A DNA stretch of 64,000 nt from Clostridium rectalis (GTDB lineage: Bacteria > Bacillota > Clostridia > Clostridiales > Clostridiaceae), in NCBI RefSeq assembly GCF_900626095.1, contig NZ_UYZZ01000006.1, positions 1-64,000 on the forward strand, given 5' to 3'. Positions 1 to 7,604 of this stretch are shown here, one piece after another. A program made the translations under genes and the position numbers. Below the pieces are notes generated by a model that was not told where the DNA came from, did not search any database, and saw nothing but the letters and a program-made list of their open reading frames with translations. How positions within the stretch are numbered: position 1 is the first letter of the stretch; every line of letters begins with the position of its first letter.

Positions 1-38
1 TGATTTAAAGTGAAATCGAAGATTTCTGTAAATCAGTA

Positions 39-155
39 TCTGGTGATTATGGCTTGAAGGTAACACCCGTTCCCATACCGAACACGAAGGTTAAGCTTCA
101 AAGCGCCGATGGTACTGCAAGGGAGGCCTTGTGGGAGAGTAGGTCGTCGCCAGGT
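39..155 (+). rRNA. rrf: 5S ribosomal RNA
   Basis: About 117 nt with the conserved 5S core ACACCCGTTCCCATACCGAAC and the GCGCCGATGGTA segment. The ends pair as helix I (CTGGTGA at 40-46 with TCGCCAG at 147-153). It is the tail of an rRNA operon whose 16S and 23S genes lie before the window; bases 1-38 are spacer. Exact ends are uncertain by one or two bases. Confidence 0.95.
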
Positions 156-163
156 CAAAATGT

Positions 164-238
164 TCCGTGGTAGCTCAATGGTGGAGCATTCGGCTGTTAA
201 CCGAAGGGCTGAAGGTTCAAATCCTTTCCACGGAGCCA
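164..238 (+). tRNA. tRNA-Asn (anticodon GTT)
   Basis: A 75-nt cloverleaf. The acceptor TCCGTGG (164-170) pairs with CCACGGA (228-234), the anticodon loop is CTGTTAA (194-200) with anticodon GTT at 196-198, the T-loop is GGTTCAAATCC, and the CCA is encoded at 236-238. It lies 8 nt after 5S and is probably cotranscribed with the rRNA operon. Confidence 0.96.
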
Positions 239-280
239 TTTTTTATTTTTTGACACTTTTTTATTTATTATTATATAAAA

Positions 281-319
281 GTAATTTAACTTAATTTTAA
301 GTTAAATTACTTTTTTTTT
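281..319 (+). terminator. Rho-independent terminator of the rRNA-tRNA operon
   Basis: A perfect 14-bp inverted repeat (281-294 with 297-310) is followed by nine T at 311-319. It closes the rrn/tRNA-Asn transcript. Bases 320-490 after it are AT-rich, with no gene and no convincing sigma-A promoter that I can place; a promoter for the next gene must lie there. Confidence 0.9.
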
Positions 320-499
320 CACATAAAGTGAGTAATTAATTGTGGATAATGTGTATATATTTAAATGTATAAAGAGGTTTAATATTTACAAATATTAAAT
401 TCTAATAATTTTGAAAATTGTTTTTATTTAAAAGGATTTTTTAAACAGGGAATAGAATATATTATGGTAGGGACAAAAGTATGTTAGGGGGAATTGCTT

Positions 500-2578
500 A
501 TGAAAGAATATAAAACTAAAAACTTAAGAAATTTGGGAATTATAGGACACAGTGGTTCCGGAAAGACAACATTGGCAGAAGCAATACTTTATCGTACGAA
601 GGCAATAGATAGATTTGGGAAAGTGGATGAAGAAAATAGTATATTAGACTATGATTTAGAAGAGAAGAAAAAGAAGATATCTATATCTACAGCTACAGCA
701 CAATGTGAATGGAAAGATGTAAAGATAAATTTAGTTGACATGCCAGGATATTTTGATTTTGTAGGAGAGATGATTCAGGGTTTAAGAGCCATGGATGTAG
801 CTCTTATAGTACTTTCAGCTACTTCAGGTGTTCAAGTGGGTACTGAAAAATCTTGGAAATATGTTAATGAAAATGATTTCCCAAGAGCTTTCTATATAAA
901 TAAATTAGATAGAGAAAATAGTAATTATGAAAAAACTTTAGTTAGTTTGAAAGATAAGTTTGGAATATCAGTGGTTCCTATCCAATATCCTATAGGAGAA
1001 GAAGAAGGTTTCCAGGGAGTTATAGATCTTGTTTTAAACAAAGCTATGATTTATAATTCAAAAACAGATGATATAGAGGAAGTAGAAATTCCAGAAAATT
1101 TAAGGGATAAAGTAGAAGAGTATAAAAATATGATAATGGAAGCCGTAGCAGAGACTGATGAGGAGTTGTTAGATAAGTATTTTAGTGAAGGTACCTTAAG
1201 TGAGGAAGAGTTATTTAAGGGATTAGTAGAAGGATGTGCCACAGGAGAAATAGCCCCCGTAATGTGCGGATCGGCTTTAACTGGGAAAGGAATAAAGACT
1301 CTATTAGATGACATAATTCAATGTTTCCCATGTCCCGAAGATATATTAGCTTTAAAAGCTAAAGAGATAAGTTCTGGTAAAGAAATAGATGTAAAAATTG
1401 ATGAAAATGGAGAATTTTCGGCCTTTGTATTTAAAACTATAGCGGATCCCTTTATAGGTAAGTTGTCTATGTTTAGAGTTATTACTGGAAAAGCAAAACA
1501 AGATATAATTGCCTATAATCCTAATAAAGATAAGCAAGAGAAATTTGGTGCCATATACTTCATGAAGGGTAAACAACAAGTTACTACACAAGAGATAATA
1601 GCTGGAGATATTGGTGCCGTAACTAAATTACAACATACTTGTACAGGAGATACATTATGCAATCCTAAATTTAAAATTATTTATAAAGAAATAAAATTCC
1701 CAGAGCCTTCAATGGCAATGGCAGTGATTCCTAAATCTAAAAACGATGAAGACAAGATATCATCAGGACTTTCAAAGTTACTAGATGAAGATCCAACTTT
1801 TAAAATATCTAGAGATGTAGAAAACGCTGAAACTATTATTTCTGGTATGGGGGAAACACATTTAGAGATAATAGCAAGTAAATTAAAAAATAAATTTGGG
1901 GTAGAAGTAGAATTACAATTACCTAAAGTTCCATATAGAGAGACTATAAGAAAAGTCTCAGATGTTCAGGGAAAACATAAGAAACAATCTGGTGGACATG
2001 GTCAGTATGGAGATGTTAAAATAAAATTTGAACCTAGAGTAGATGGTGACGAGTTAGAATTTGTTGATAAAATAGTAGGAGGAGTGGTACCAAGACAATA
2101 CATTCCTGCAGTTGAAAAGGGATTAAAAGAATGTATAAATAAAGGAGTTTTAGCAGGATATCCTGTTATAAGATTAAAGGCAACATTGCATGATGGATCA
2201 TATCATCCGGTGGATTCATCAGAAATGGCCTTTAAAATGGCAGCTTCTATAGCATATAAAAAGGGTATGAGAGAGGCAGAGCCTATTTTATTAGAGCCAA
2301 TAATGCATGTTGAAATAATTGTACCAGATGAATATATGGGAGATATAATAGGAGACATAAATAAAAAGAGAGGTAGAGTTCTTGGTATGGAACAGTCATC
2401 CAATCTTCAGAAAGTAATCGCTGAAGTACCACAATCTGAAATGTTTAAGTATGCTACAGATTTAAGATCATTAACTCAAGCTAAAGGTAGTTTTACTATG
2501 AAATTTGAAAGATACGAGGAAGTGCCATTTACAGAGGCATCTAAAATTATAGATGAGAAAAAAGAAGAGACCTTATAA
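500..2578 (+). CDS. EF-G-like GTPase (EF-G2/FusA2 family)
   Basis: A 692-residue protein with the complete five-domain EF-G layout but clearly not the housekeeping EF-G, which is encoded at 38761-40824. The P-loop is GHSGSGKT (residues 16-23) where true EF-G has AHIDAGKT. The G3 motif is DMPGYFDF (about 80-87) instead of DTPGHVDF, while the G4 motif NKLD is kept. The domain IV-V region is intact (KQSGGHGQYGDV; EYMGDIIGDINKKRG). The start is ATG 500 rather than TTG 494, because the Shine-Dalgarno AGGGGG at 485-490 is only 3 nt from the TTG. The family is known as EF-G2 or EF-G-like; its role (a translocation variant, a ribosome-associated GTPase or another stress role) is not settled. It stands alone between two terminators. 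A ribosome-protection resistance protein is less likely. Confidence 0.85.
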   Translation: MKEYKTKNLRNLGIIGHSGSGKTTLAEAILYRTKAIDRFGKVDEENSILDYDLEEKKKKISISTATAQCEWKDVKINLVDMPGYFDFVGEMIQGLRAMDVALIVLSATSGVQVGTEKSWKYVNENDFPRAFYINKLDRENSNYEKTLVSLKDKFGISVVPIQYPIGEEEGFQGVIDLVLNKAMIYNSKTDDIEEVEIPENLRDKVEEYKNMIMEAVAETDEELLDKYFSEGTLSEEELFKGLVEGCATGEIAPVMCGSALTGKGIKTLLDDIIQCFPCPEDILALKAKEISSGKEIDVKIDENGEFSAFVFKTIADPFIGKLSMFRVITGKAKQDIIAYNPNKDKQEKFGAIYFMKGKQQVTTQEIIAGDIGAVTKLQHTCTGDTLCNPKFKIIYKEIKFPEPSMAMAVIPKSKNDEDKISSGLSKLLDEDPTFKISRDVENAETIISGMGETHLEIIASKLKNKFGVEVELQLPKVPYRETIRKVSDVQGKHKKQSGGHGQYGDVKIKFEPRVDGDELEFVDKIVGGVVPRQYIPAVEKGLKECINKGVLAGYPVIRLKATLHDGSYHPVDSSEMAFKMAASIAYKKGMREAEPILLEPIMHVEIIVPDEYMGDIIGDINKKRGRVLGMEQSSNLQKVIAEVPQSEMFKYATDLRSLTQAKGSFTMKFERYEEVPFTEASKIIDEKKEETL

Positions 2579-2582
2579 AATA

Positions 2583-2607
2583 AACCCCTGTTGATTCAGG
2601 GGTTTTT
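2583..2607. terminator. Terminator between the EF-G-like gene and rubrerythrin
   Basis: AACCCCTG (2583-2590) pairs with CAGGGGTT (2597-2604), followed by a T run on the + strand. The two flanking genes converge on it, so it can serve both; the T run is better for the + strand. Confidence 0.85.
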
Positions 2608-2615
2608 AACTTTAA

Positions 2616-3200
2616 TTAATAATTTTCACAAAATACTTCAAAATAACTTTGGGGGTGAGAGCAGGCAGGACAAATTTCTGGAGCAGCATCTCCTTCATAA
2701 ATATATCCACAGTTTCCACACTTCCACAATACTTTTGTATCCTTTTTAAATACTAGTTTTTTATTTAAGTTGTCTAATAGTTTTCTATATCTATTTTCAT
2801 GCTTTTGTTCTACTTCAGCTATTTTTCTAAATGTATTTGCTATATTATGAAACCCTTCATCATCTGCTACTTTAGCAAACTCTGGGTAGAGCTTATTCCA
2901 CTCCTCATTTTCACCATTAGCTGCATATTCTAAATTTGTCTTTGTATCACTTAATCCTACAGGATAGTCAGCATTTATTTGTAAAGCTTGTCCATTCAAA
3001 TCCTCTGTTAAATATTTAAAAAATACTTTAGCATGTTCCTTTTCATTTTCTGCTGTTTCAAGAAATATGTTTGAAATTTGAACAAATCCTTCTTTTTTAG
3101 CTTTAGATGCATAGTAGGTGTATCTGTTTCTAGCCTGTGATTCACCAGCAAAGGCTTTCATTAAATTCTCTCTAGTTTTTGTATCTTTTAGTGACTTCAT
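2616..3200 (-). CDS. rbr: Rubrerythrin
   Basis: A 194-residue cytoplasmic non-haem iron peroxidase that reduces hydrogen peroxide with electrons from NAD(P)H via rubredoxin-type carriers; it is a standard oxidative-stress defence in anaerobes. The N-terminal ferritin-like four-helix domain carries diiron ligand motifs ([12 protein letters not shown] near residue 20 and ENEKEHAK). The C-terminal rubredoxin domain has C161-x2-C164 and C177-x2-C180. Length and domain order are those of classical rubrerythrin. The start ATG has GGGAG at 3211-3215, ten bases upstream on the minus strand. It is monocistronic and divergent from the small gene at 3395. Confidence 0.97.
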   Translation of the reverse strand: MKSLKDTKTRENLMKAFAGESQARNRYTYYASKAKKEGFVQISNIFLETAENEKEHAKVFFKYLTEDLNGQALQINADYPVGLSDTKTNLEYAANGENEEWNKLYPEFAKVADDEGFHNIANTFRKIAEVEQKHENRYRKLLDNLNKKLVFKKDTKVLWKCGNCGYIYEGDAAPEICPACSHPQSYFEVFCENY

Positions 3201-3232
3201 ATATTTATACCTCCCTTTTTATACTTGTATAG

Positions 3233-3261
3233 ATTATAGCATTATTAATTATAAGTTTAAA
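3233..3261 (-). promoter_or_regulatory. Promoter of rubrerythrin
   Basis: Read on the minus strand: -35 TTTAAA (3256-3261), 17-bp spacer, -10 TATAAT (3233-3238). The spacer begins with TTATAATTAATAATG, which matches half of the PerR consensus TTATAATNATTATAA but degenerates in the second half. Peroxide control is therefore only a possibility. Confidence 0.6.
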
Positions 3262-3394
3262 GTATATAAAAATCATATAGTTTTAGATTTTATGCTGTAT
3301 ATGAATATTATATATATATATAGAAAAAATATAGTTAACTAATAATAAAGTTTGATTATTAGGCATAGATTTAAATACGTAAGGGGGAGTTTAT

Positions 3395-3637
3395 ATGTCA
3401 TATTATAAATTAGATATAAATGGTAATATTGATTTGTCAGATTATAGTAATATAAATGATTATATGGATGTTGTATCAGAGGAGGATAGTCTGCTTATTA
3501 ATCTAATTGATGATAATAAAGAGAATTTTGATATTATATGTAGTATGTTAATAGATAAAGGATTTAATATTATAGATAGAGAACAACAAATGTATAAATA
3601 TAAGATATTAGCTAATAAGAAACCAAAGGATTTTTGA
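3395..3637 (+). CDS. Small acidic protein of unknown function
   Basis: An 80-residue protein that I do not recognise. It is rich in Asp, Glu, Asn and Ile, with no Cys-rich motif, signal peptide or membrane segment; the C-terminal half (residues 45-75) looks like an alternating beta/alpha segment ending in a basic tail KKPKDF. A strong Shine-Dalgarno AAGGGGGAG at 3381-3389 lies 5 nt before the ATG, which supports real translation. Codon use matches the neighbours. It precedes the ROK kinase by about 50 nt, but the kinase seems to have its own extended -10 promoter. No function is assigned. Confidence 0.6.
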   Translation: MSYYKLDINGNIDLSDYSNINDYMDVVSEEDSLLINLIDDNKENFDIICSMLIDKGFNIIDREQQMYKYKILANKKPKDF

Positions 3638-3642
3638 AGCTA

Positions 3643-3651
3643 TGGTATAAT
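3643..3651 (+). promoter_or_regulatory. Extended -10 promoter before the ROK kinase
   Basis: TGGTATAAT at 3643-3651 is a TGn-TATAAT extended -10 element. No good -35 is seen 17 bp upstream, as is common for extended -10 promoters. It lies 36 nt before the ATG. Confidence 0.45.
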
Positions 3652-3686
3652 GTAAATAATAAATTTTGTATTGTGAGGGATTATTT

Positions 3687-4646
3687 ATGGGGGGGAAATA
3701 CGTTATAGGAATTGATTTAGGGGGAACTAAAATAAATTGTGCCCTTTCGGACTTTAAAGGAGATATAATTAGTCAATCAATAATATCTACAAAGGCTTAT
3801 AAAGGAGAAGAGGGTGTGGTAAATAGAATAATAGGTTGTATAGATAATATTATATTTGATGCAAAAGTAGATATTTATGATATAGTATCTATAGGTATTG
3901 GTTCGCCAGGACCATTAGATTATAAAAAAGGTGTAATAATTACTACACCTAATCTACCTTTCAAAAATTTTAATATAGTACAACCTATAAGTAATAAATA
4001 TAATATACCTACATATTTAGATAATGACGCCAATGTGGCTGCATTAGGAGAATATGTATTTGGTGCTGGGAAAAATACAAACAATATGGTTTATGTAACA
4101 GTAAGTACAGGAATAGGTGGAGGAGCAATAATTAATGGAAATGTATATAGAGGAAATACTTCTAATGCACTAGAAGTTGGACATATGACTATTAATCCTA
4201 ATGGGCCAAAATGTAACTGTGGAAACTATGGATGTGCTGAAGCTTTAGCATCTGGGACAGCAATATCTAAAAATGCTAAAAAAATTGTAGAACAAGGTAA
4301 AAAAACTACATTGGTGAAATATGATAAAATAACCTCATATGAAGTATTTAAGGAGGCGAAAAAAGGGGATTATGAATCTTTAAAAATAGTGAATGAAAGT
4401 TTAAACTATTTAGGTATATGTATAGCTAATATAGTATCATGTTTTGACCCAGAACTAATTTTGATTGGGGGAGGAGTTTCAAAAGCTGGAGATATTGTTT
4501 TTGATAAAGTAAGAGAGGTAGTTAATAAAAGGTGTTTTAAGACTTTATCTAAATCTTGCAGAATTGATAAAGCAGGGTTAGAAACTGATGCAGGAGTAAA
4601 AGGGGCAATAGCATTAGCATTAATAGAAAAGGGGATAGAAATATGA
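3687..4646 (+). CDS. glcK: ROK-family glucokinase
   Basis: A 319-residue cytosolic sugar kinase, probably phosphorylating glucose with ATP to glucose 6-phosphate. The phosphate-binding DLGGTK motif is at residues 10-15, the ExGH sugar-binding motif (LEVGHMTI) lies in the middle, and the ROK zinc motif CNCGNYGCAE is at 176-185. A second glycine-rich segment, LILIGGGVS, lies near the C-terminus. The start is ATG 3687 with GAGGGA at 3675-3680; an upstream in-frame TTG (3666) is not preceded by a Shine-Dalgarno. The stop overlaps the next gene by 4 nt, indicating translational coupling. Exact sugar specificity is inferred from the family (glucose versus N-acetylmannosamine or fructose). Confidence 0.88.
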   Translation: MGGKYVIGIDLGGTKINCALSDFKGDIISQSIISTKAYKGEEGVVNRIIGCIDNIIFDAKVDIYDIVSIGIGSPGPLDYKKGVIITTPNLPFKNFNIVQPISNKYNIPTYLDNDANVAALGEYVFGAGKNTNNMVYVTVSTGIGGGAIINGNVYRGNTSNALEVGHMTINPNGPKCNCGNYGCAEALASGTAISKNAKKIVEQGKKTTLVKYDKITSYEVFKEAKKGDYESLKIVNESLNYLGICIANIVSCFDPELILIGGGVSKAGDIVFDKVREVVNKRCFKTLSKSCRIDKAGLETDAGVKGAIALALIEKGIEI

Positions 4647-5278
4647 AAACTATTATATATATAACTAGACATGGGCAAACATTATGGAATACTGAAAAGA
4701 GAATGCAAGGGTGGAAGGATTCACCTTTAACTGAAACAGGACTTGAGCAAGCGAAAGCTTTAAGAAAGAGATTAAACCATATTAATATAGATATAATTTA
4801 TTCCAGCCCTATAGGAAGAGCATTTAAAACAGCAGAGATAATTAAAGCAGGAAGAGATATACCTATATTTGTGGATAATAGAATAAAAGAATTAAATATG
4901 GGAATATGGGAAGGAATGAACCAAGAAGAAATAAAAGAACTATACGATAAAGAACTGTATTATTTCTGGAATGAACCCCATAAATATAAGCCCTATGGAG
5001 GTGAAACTTTTTACCAGGTGAGAGATAGGGTAGGTGATTTTATAGATGAAATTTTAAAGAATAATCTGGGCAAAAGTATATTGGTGGTTACGCACACTAT
5101 AGCTTTAAAATCTATAATGAGTTGCCTTAAAAGTATACCTATGGAAAATTTCTGGGAACCACCTTACATTCATCCAACTAGTTTAACTAAAATAGAGGTA
5201 GAAAGTAAAAATATAAAAGTAGTTCTTAATGCAGATGCATCTCACTTAGAAGATGTTAAGGAGATTACAGCAGTCTAA
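4643..5278 (+). CDS. Histidine phosphatase family protein (phosphoglycerate mutase-like)
   Basis: A 211-residue branch 1 histidine phosphatase. TRHGQT at residues 8-13 supplies the phosphorylated His10, and VTHT carries the second catalytic His at about 151. The WEGMN segment near residue 90 holds the conserved acidic residue region. These proteins are often annotated as GpmB or alpha-ribazole phosphatase; the sequence alone does not decide the substrate. No cobalamin genes are nearby, so a small-metabolite phosphatase is the safer reading. Its ATG overlaps the kinase stop (ATGA), so a kinase and a phosphatase are made from one message. A terminator follows at once. Confidence 0.85.
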   Translation: MKTIIYITRHGQTLWNTEKRMQGWKDSPLTETGLEQAKALRKRLNHINIDIIYSSPIGRAFKTAEIIKAGRDIPIFVDNRIKELNMGIWEGMNQEEIKELYDKELYYFWNEPHKYKPYGGETFYQVRDRVGDFIDEILKNNLGKSILVVTHTIALKSIMSCLKSIPMENFWEPPYIHPTSLTKIEVESKNIKVVLNADASHLEDVKEITAV

Positions 5279-5285
5279 TTATTAT

Positions 5286-5325
5286 AAAAGTAGTTTTAAC
5301 AAAATAAGTTAAGGCTACTTTTTTT
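5286..5325 (+). terminator. Terminator after the kinase-phosphatase pair
   Basis: AAAAGTAGTTTTAAC (5286-5300) pairs with GTTAAGGCTACTTTT through GU wobbles across a 7-nt loop, ending in a run of T. It separates this operon from ctsR. Bases 5326-5459 hold an AT-rich promoter region for ctsR. Confidence 0.88.
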
Positions 5326-5459
5326 AATTGATGCAATAATCCTTAGAGTTATTAAACAATTAAAAGATATATTTAGGTAATTAAGGAGAGTTATTATACA
5401 TGAAAAAAAATCATTGTTGAATAATAATGTAATTGATATTAATATAATAATAAGATAAA

Positions 5460-5476
5460 AGTCAAAGAAAGGCAAA
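5460..5476 (+). promoter_or_regulatory. CtsR operator
   Basis: AGTCAAA (5460-5466), 3-nt spacer GAA, AGGCAAA (5470-5476): a direct heptad repeat that fits the known CtsR box RGTCAAA-NAN-RGTCAAA with one mismatch. It sits 17 nt before the ctsR start, where binding would block transcription of the whole ctsR-mcsA-mcsB-clpC operon and give autoregulation. Confidence 0.8.
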
Positions 5477-5493
5477 GTCAAGAGGGTGTTAGT

Positions 5494-5952
5494 ATGGCAA
5501 GATTATCAGATATTATTGAAGAATTTATAAAAGAAATGCTACAAAATAATGAGGAAAAAGAATTGCAAATACAAAGAAATGAGTTAGCAAACTATTTTAG
5601 TTGTGCACCATCGCAGATAAATTATGTTCTTACTACTAGATTTACTACTGATAAAGGTTATTATGTGGAAAGTAAACGAGGTGGTGGAGGTTGTATAATA
5701 ATAAAACATATACAACTTAATCATAATGAATCATTATTTCAAATCTTAAATGAGGAAATAGGAGATAGTATAACTTTTGACAAAGGGGTAAGAATTGTTA
5801 ATAGCTTGATGGAGTCAAATATGATAGAGGATAATCAGGCAAAACTAATAAAAGTAGCTATAAATGATAGAACTTTATATCTTGCATTGGAAAATAGAAA
5901 TAAGATAAGGGCAGAAATATTAAAAAATATGATATATGTATCTTTATTGTAA
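5494..5952 (+). CDS. ctsR: Class III stress gene repressor CtsR
   Basis: A 152-residue DNA-binding repressor of clp genes, inactivated by heat or by McsB/ClpC action. The N-terminal winged helix-turn-helix includes ELANYFSCAPSQINYVLTTRF (about 30-50) and the wing K61-R62-GGGG (63-66). This is the glycine-rich loop that acts as the thermosensor in the family, with the Arg that McsB modifies. The C-terminal dimer and oligomerisation domain follows. Length matches the Bacillus protein. It is the first gene of ctsR-mcsA-mcsB-clpC and its own operator lies just upstream. The start is ATG with AGAGGGTG at 5481-5488. Confidence 0.97.
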   Translation: MARLSDIIEEFIKEMLQNNEEKELQIQRNELANYFSCAPSQINYVLTTRFTTDKGYYVESKRGGGGCIIIKHIQLNHNESLFQILNEEIGDSITFDKGVRIVNSLMESNMIEDNQAKLIKVAINDRTLYLALENRNKIRAEILKNMIYVSLL

Positions 5953-6014
5953 TATGATATAATTATGTTAAATAAAGGGAAAATATTACTAATTTCTAAA
6001 ATGGAGGAATTGAT

Positions 6015-6551
6015 ATGTTATGTGAAATGTGTAAAAAAAATAAAGCTAATGTTCATATAACTAGGATAATAAATGGAACGACAAAACAAGCTAATGTATG
6101 TGAGGAATGTGCTAAACAAATGAGTGGATTTAACATATCTGCAGATATGAATGTAAATTCTCCATTTACTTTTCAAAACATATTAGGTGGCATTATGGAT
6201 TATATAAATCAACCGACTCAAGATAATATAGATTCTATTTCTATATGTGAAAACTGTAAAACAACCTATAAGGATTTTAGAGAAACAGGATTAGTAGGGT
6301 GTAGTGAATGTTATGAAAAATTTAATAATATGATTATGCCGGTGGTTAGAAGAGTACAGGGGAGTATAGAGCATTCTGGGAAAATTCCAAAAAAATTTGG
6401 TAAGGATATTTTATATAAAAAGAAAGTTAATAAGTTAAAAGAAGAATTACAAAAGGCTATAGCAGTTGAGGAATATGAAAGAGCTGCTGAAATAAGGGAT
6501 ATGATAAAAAGTATTACTAATAATGAGAACAGGGGGGATAAGCTTGAATAA
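6015..6551 (+). CDS. mcsA: McsA, activator of the McsB arginine kinase
   Basis: A 178-residue zinc protein that stimulates McsB and helps CtsR inactivation. Two Cys-rich zinc modules are visible: C3-x2-C6 with C29-x2-C32, and a second pair, CENC with CSEC, around residues 78-98. The C-terminal UVR motif (residues about 140-172, KEELQKAIAVEEYERAAEIR) is the helical hairpin used to contact the kinase or ClpC. The 3' end overlaps the mcsB start by 8 nt, so the two are translationally coupled and likely made in equal amounts. Confidence 0.95.
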   Translation: MLCEMCKKNKANVHITRIINGTTKQANVCEECAKQMSGFNISADMNVNSPFTFQNILGGIMDYINQPTQDNIDSISICENCKTTYKDFRETGLVGCSECYEKFNNMIMPVVRRVQGSIEHSGKIPKKFGKDILYKKKVNKLKEELQKAIAVEEYERAAEIRDMIKSITNNENRGDKLE

Positions 6552-7575
6552 TTGGGTTAATAATACAGGTTCCAATGAAGATATAGTATTAAGTAGCAGA
6601 ATAAGATTAGCACGAAACCTAAAAGATATAGCTTTTCCTCATAAACTTAGTAAAGAGGATGGAAAAAAGGTAATTGATAGATTAGAAAATGTTTTTGTAA
6701 AATATCCTATAAAAGGACAGAATTTCAAAACGTATAGATTGTGGGAATTAGACTCTTTAGAGAGTAAAGTATGTATTGATAGGCATTTAATAAGTAATAA
6801 ACTTTTAATTAACAATGATAAGGCAGCATTTATATTAAATGATGATGAAACTATAAGTATAATGATAAATGAAGAGGATCATTTAAGAGTACAATGTATA
6901 ACTGCTGGTATTCAGTTAGATGAAGCCTATAATTGGGCCACAAAAATTGATGATATTTTAGAAAATCAGGAGGAATTTGCTTTTAATGAAAAATTGGGGT
7001 ATTTAACTGCATGTCCTACTAATATAGGAACAGGACTTAGAGCCTCGATAATGATTCATTTACCGGCAGTGACTATGACTAATAAAATCAATAGTGTATT
7101 AAATGTTATAACTCAAATAGGTATGACTATAAGAGGATTATTTGGAGAAGGGTCTAAAACTGTGGGAAACATTTATCAAATATCTAATCAAGTTACTTTA
7201 GGATTAAATGAAAATGAAATTATAACTAACTTAAAAGGGGTAGTTAACAAAATAATATCTCAGGAAAAATTAGAGAGACAAAGATTGATAGGTAATTATA
7301 AATATGAACTAGAGGATAAAATATATAGAGCATTGGGTATCTTAAAAAGTGCTATACTTTTAGGAGGCATAGAATGTTTAAATCTTTTATCAGACGTAAG
7401 ACTTGGTATAGAAATGGGGTTAATTGAGGATGTAAACAAACAGGATATAAATGGACTTATAGTAGATGTGCAACCTGCTATGATACAGAAAAATTATGGT
7501 GGAGAATTATCTGATAGAGAAATAAGCATAAAAAGGGCTCAATTAGTTAGAGAAAAACTGAATTTTATTCAATAG
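6544..7575 (+). CDS. mcsB: Protein arginine kinase McsB
   Basis: A 343-residue guanidino kinase that phosphorylates arginines on proteins, marking them for ClpC/ClpP degradation. SSRIRLARN (about 17-25) is the ATP-binding N-terminal motif, and CPTNIGTGLRAS with Cys157 is the guanidino kinase signature. TTG 6544 is chosen as start because AGGGGGG at 6531-6537 is spaced correctly and the protein then begins MNNWVNN; ATG 6523 has no Shine-Dalgarno. At residues 327-332 the sequence is ISIKRA, where the Bacillus enzyme has the phospho-arginine-sensing motif RDxxRA; the first two key residues are changed. It is third in the CtsR operon. Confidence 0.95.
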   Translation: MNNWVNNTGSNEDIVLSSRIRLARNLKDIAFPHKLSKEDGKKVIDRLENVFVKYPIKGQNFKTYRLWELDSLESKVCIDRHLISNKLLINNDKAAFILNDDETISIMINEEDHLRVQCITAGIQLDEAYNWATKIDDILENQEEFAFNEKLGYLTACPTNIGTGLRASIMIHLPAVTMTNKINSVLNVITQIGMTIRGLFGEGSKTVGNIYQISNQVTLGLNENEIITNLKGVVNKIISQEKLERQRLIGNYKYELEDKIYRALGILKSAILLGGIECLNLLSDVRLGIEMGLIEDVNKQDINGLIVDVQPAMIQKNYGGELSDREISIKRAQLVREKLNFIQ

Positions 7576-7604
7576 CATAAACTGTTTAAAGGATGGTGAA
7601 CAAT

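Noticed and set aside
33-239. Minus-strand open frame across 5S rRNA and tRNA-Asn
   Set aside because: It is antisense to two RNA genes and has no ribosome-binding site; such frames arise from conserved RNA sequence and are a well-known false annotation.
500-2578. Reading the EF-G-like gene as a tetracycline ribosome-protection gene
   Set aside because: Length (692 versus about 640 residues) and the G1/G3 motifs fit the EF-G2-like family better than TetM-type proteins.
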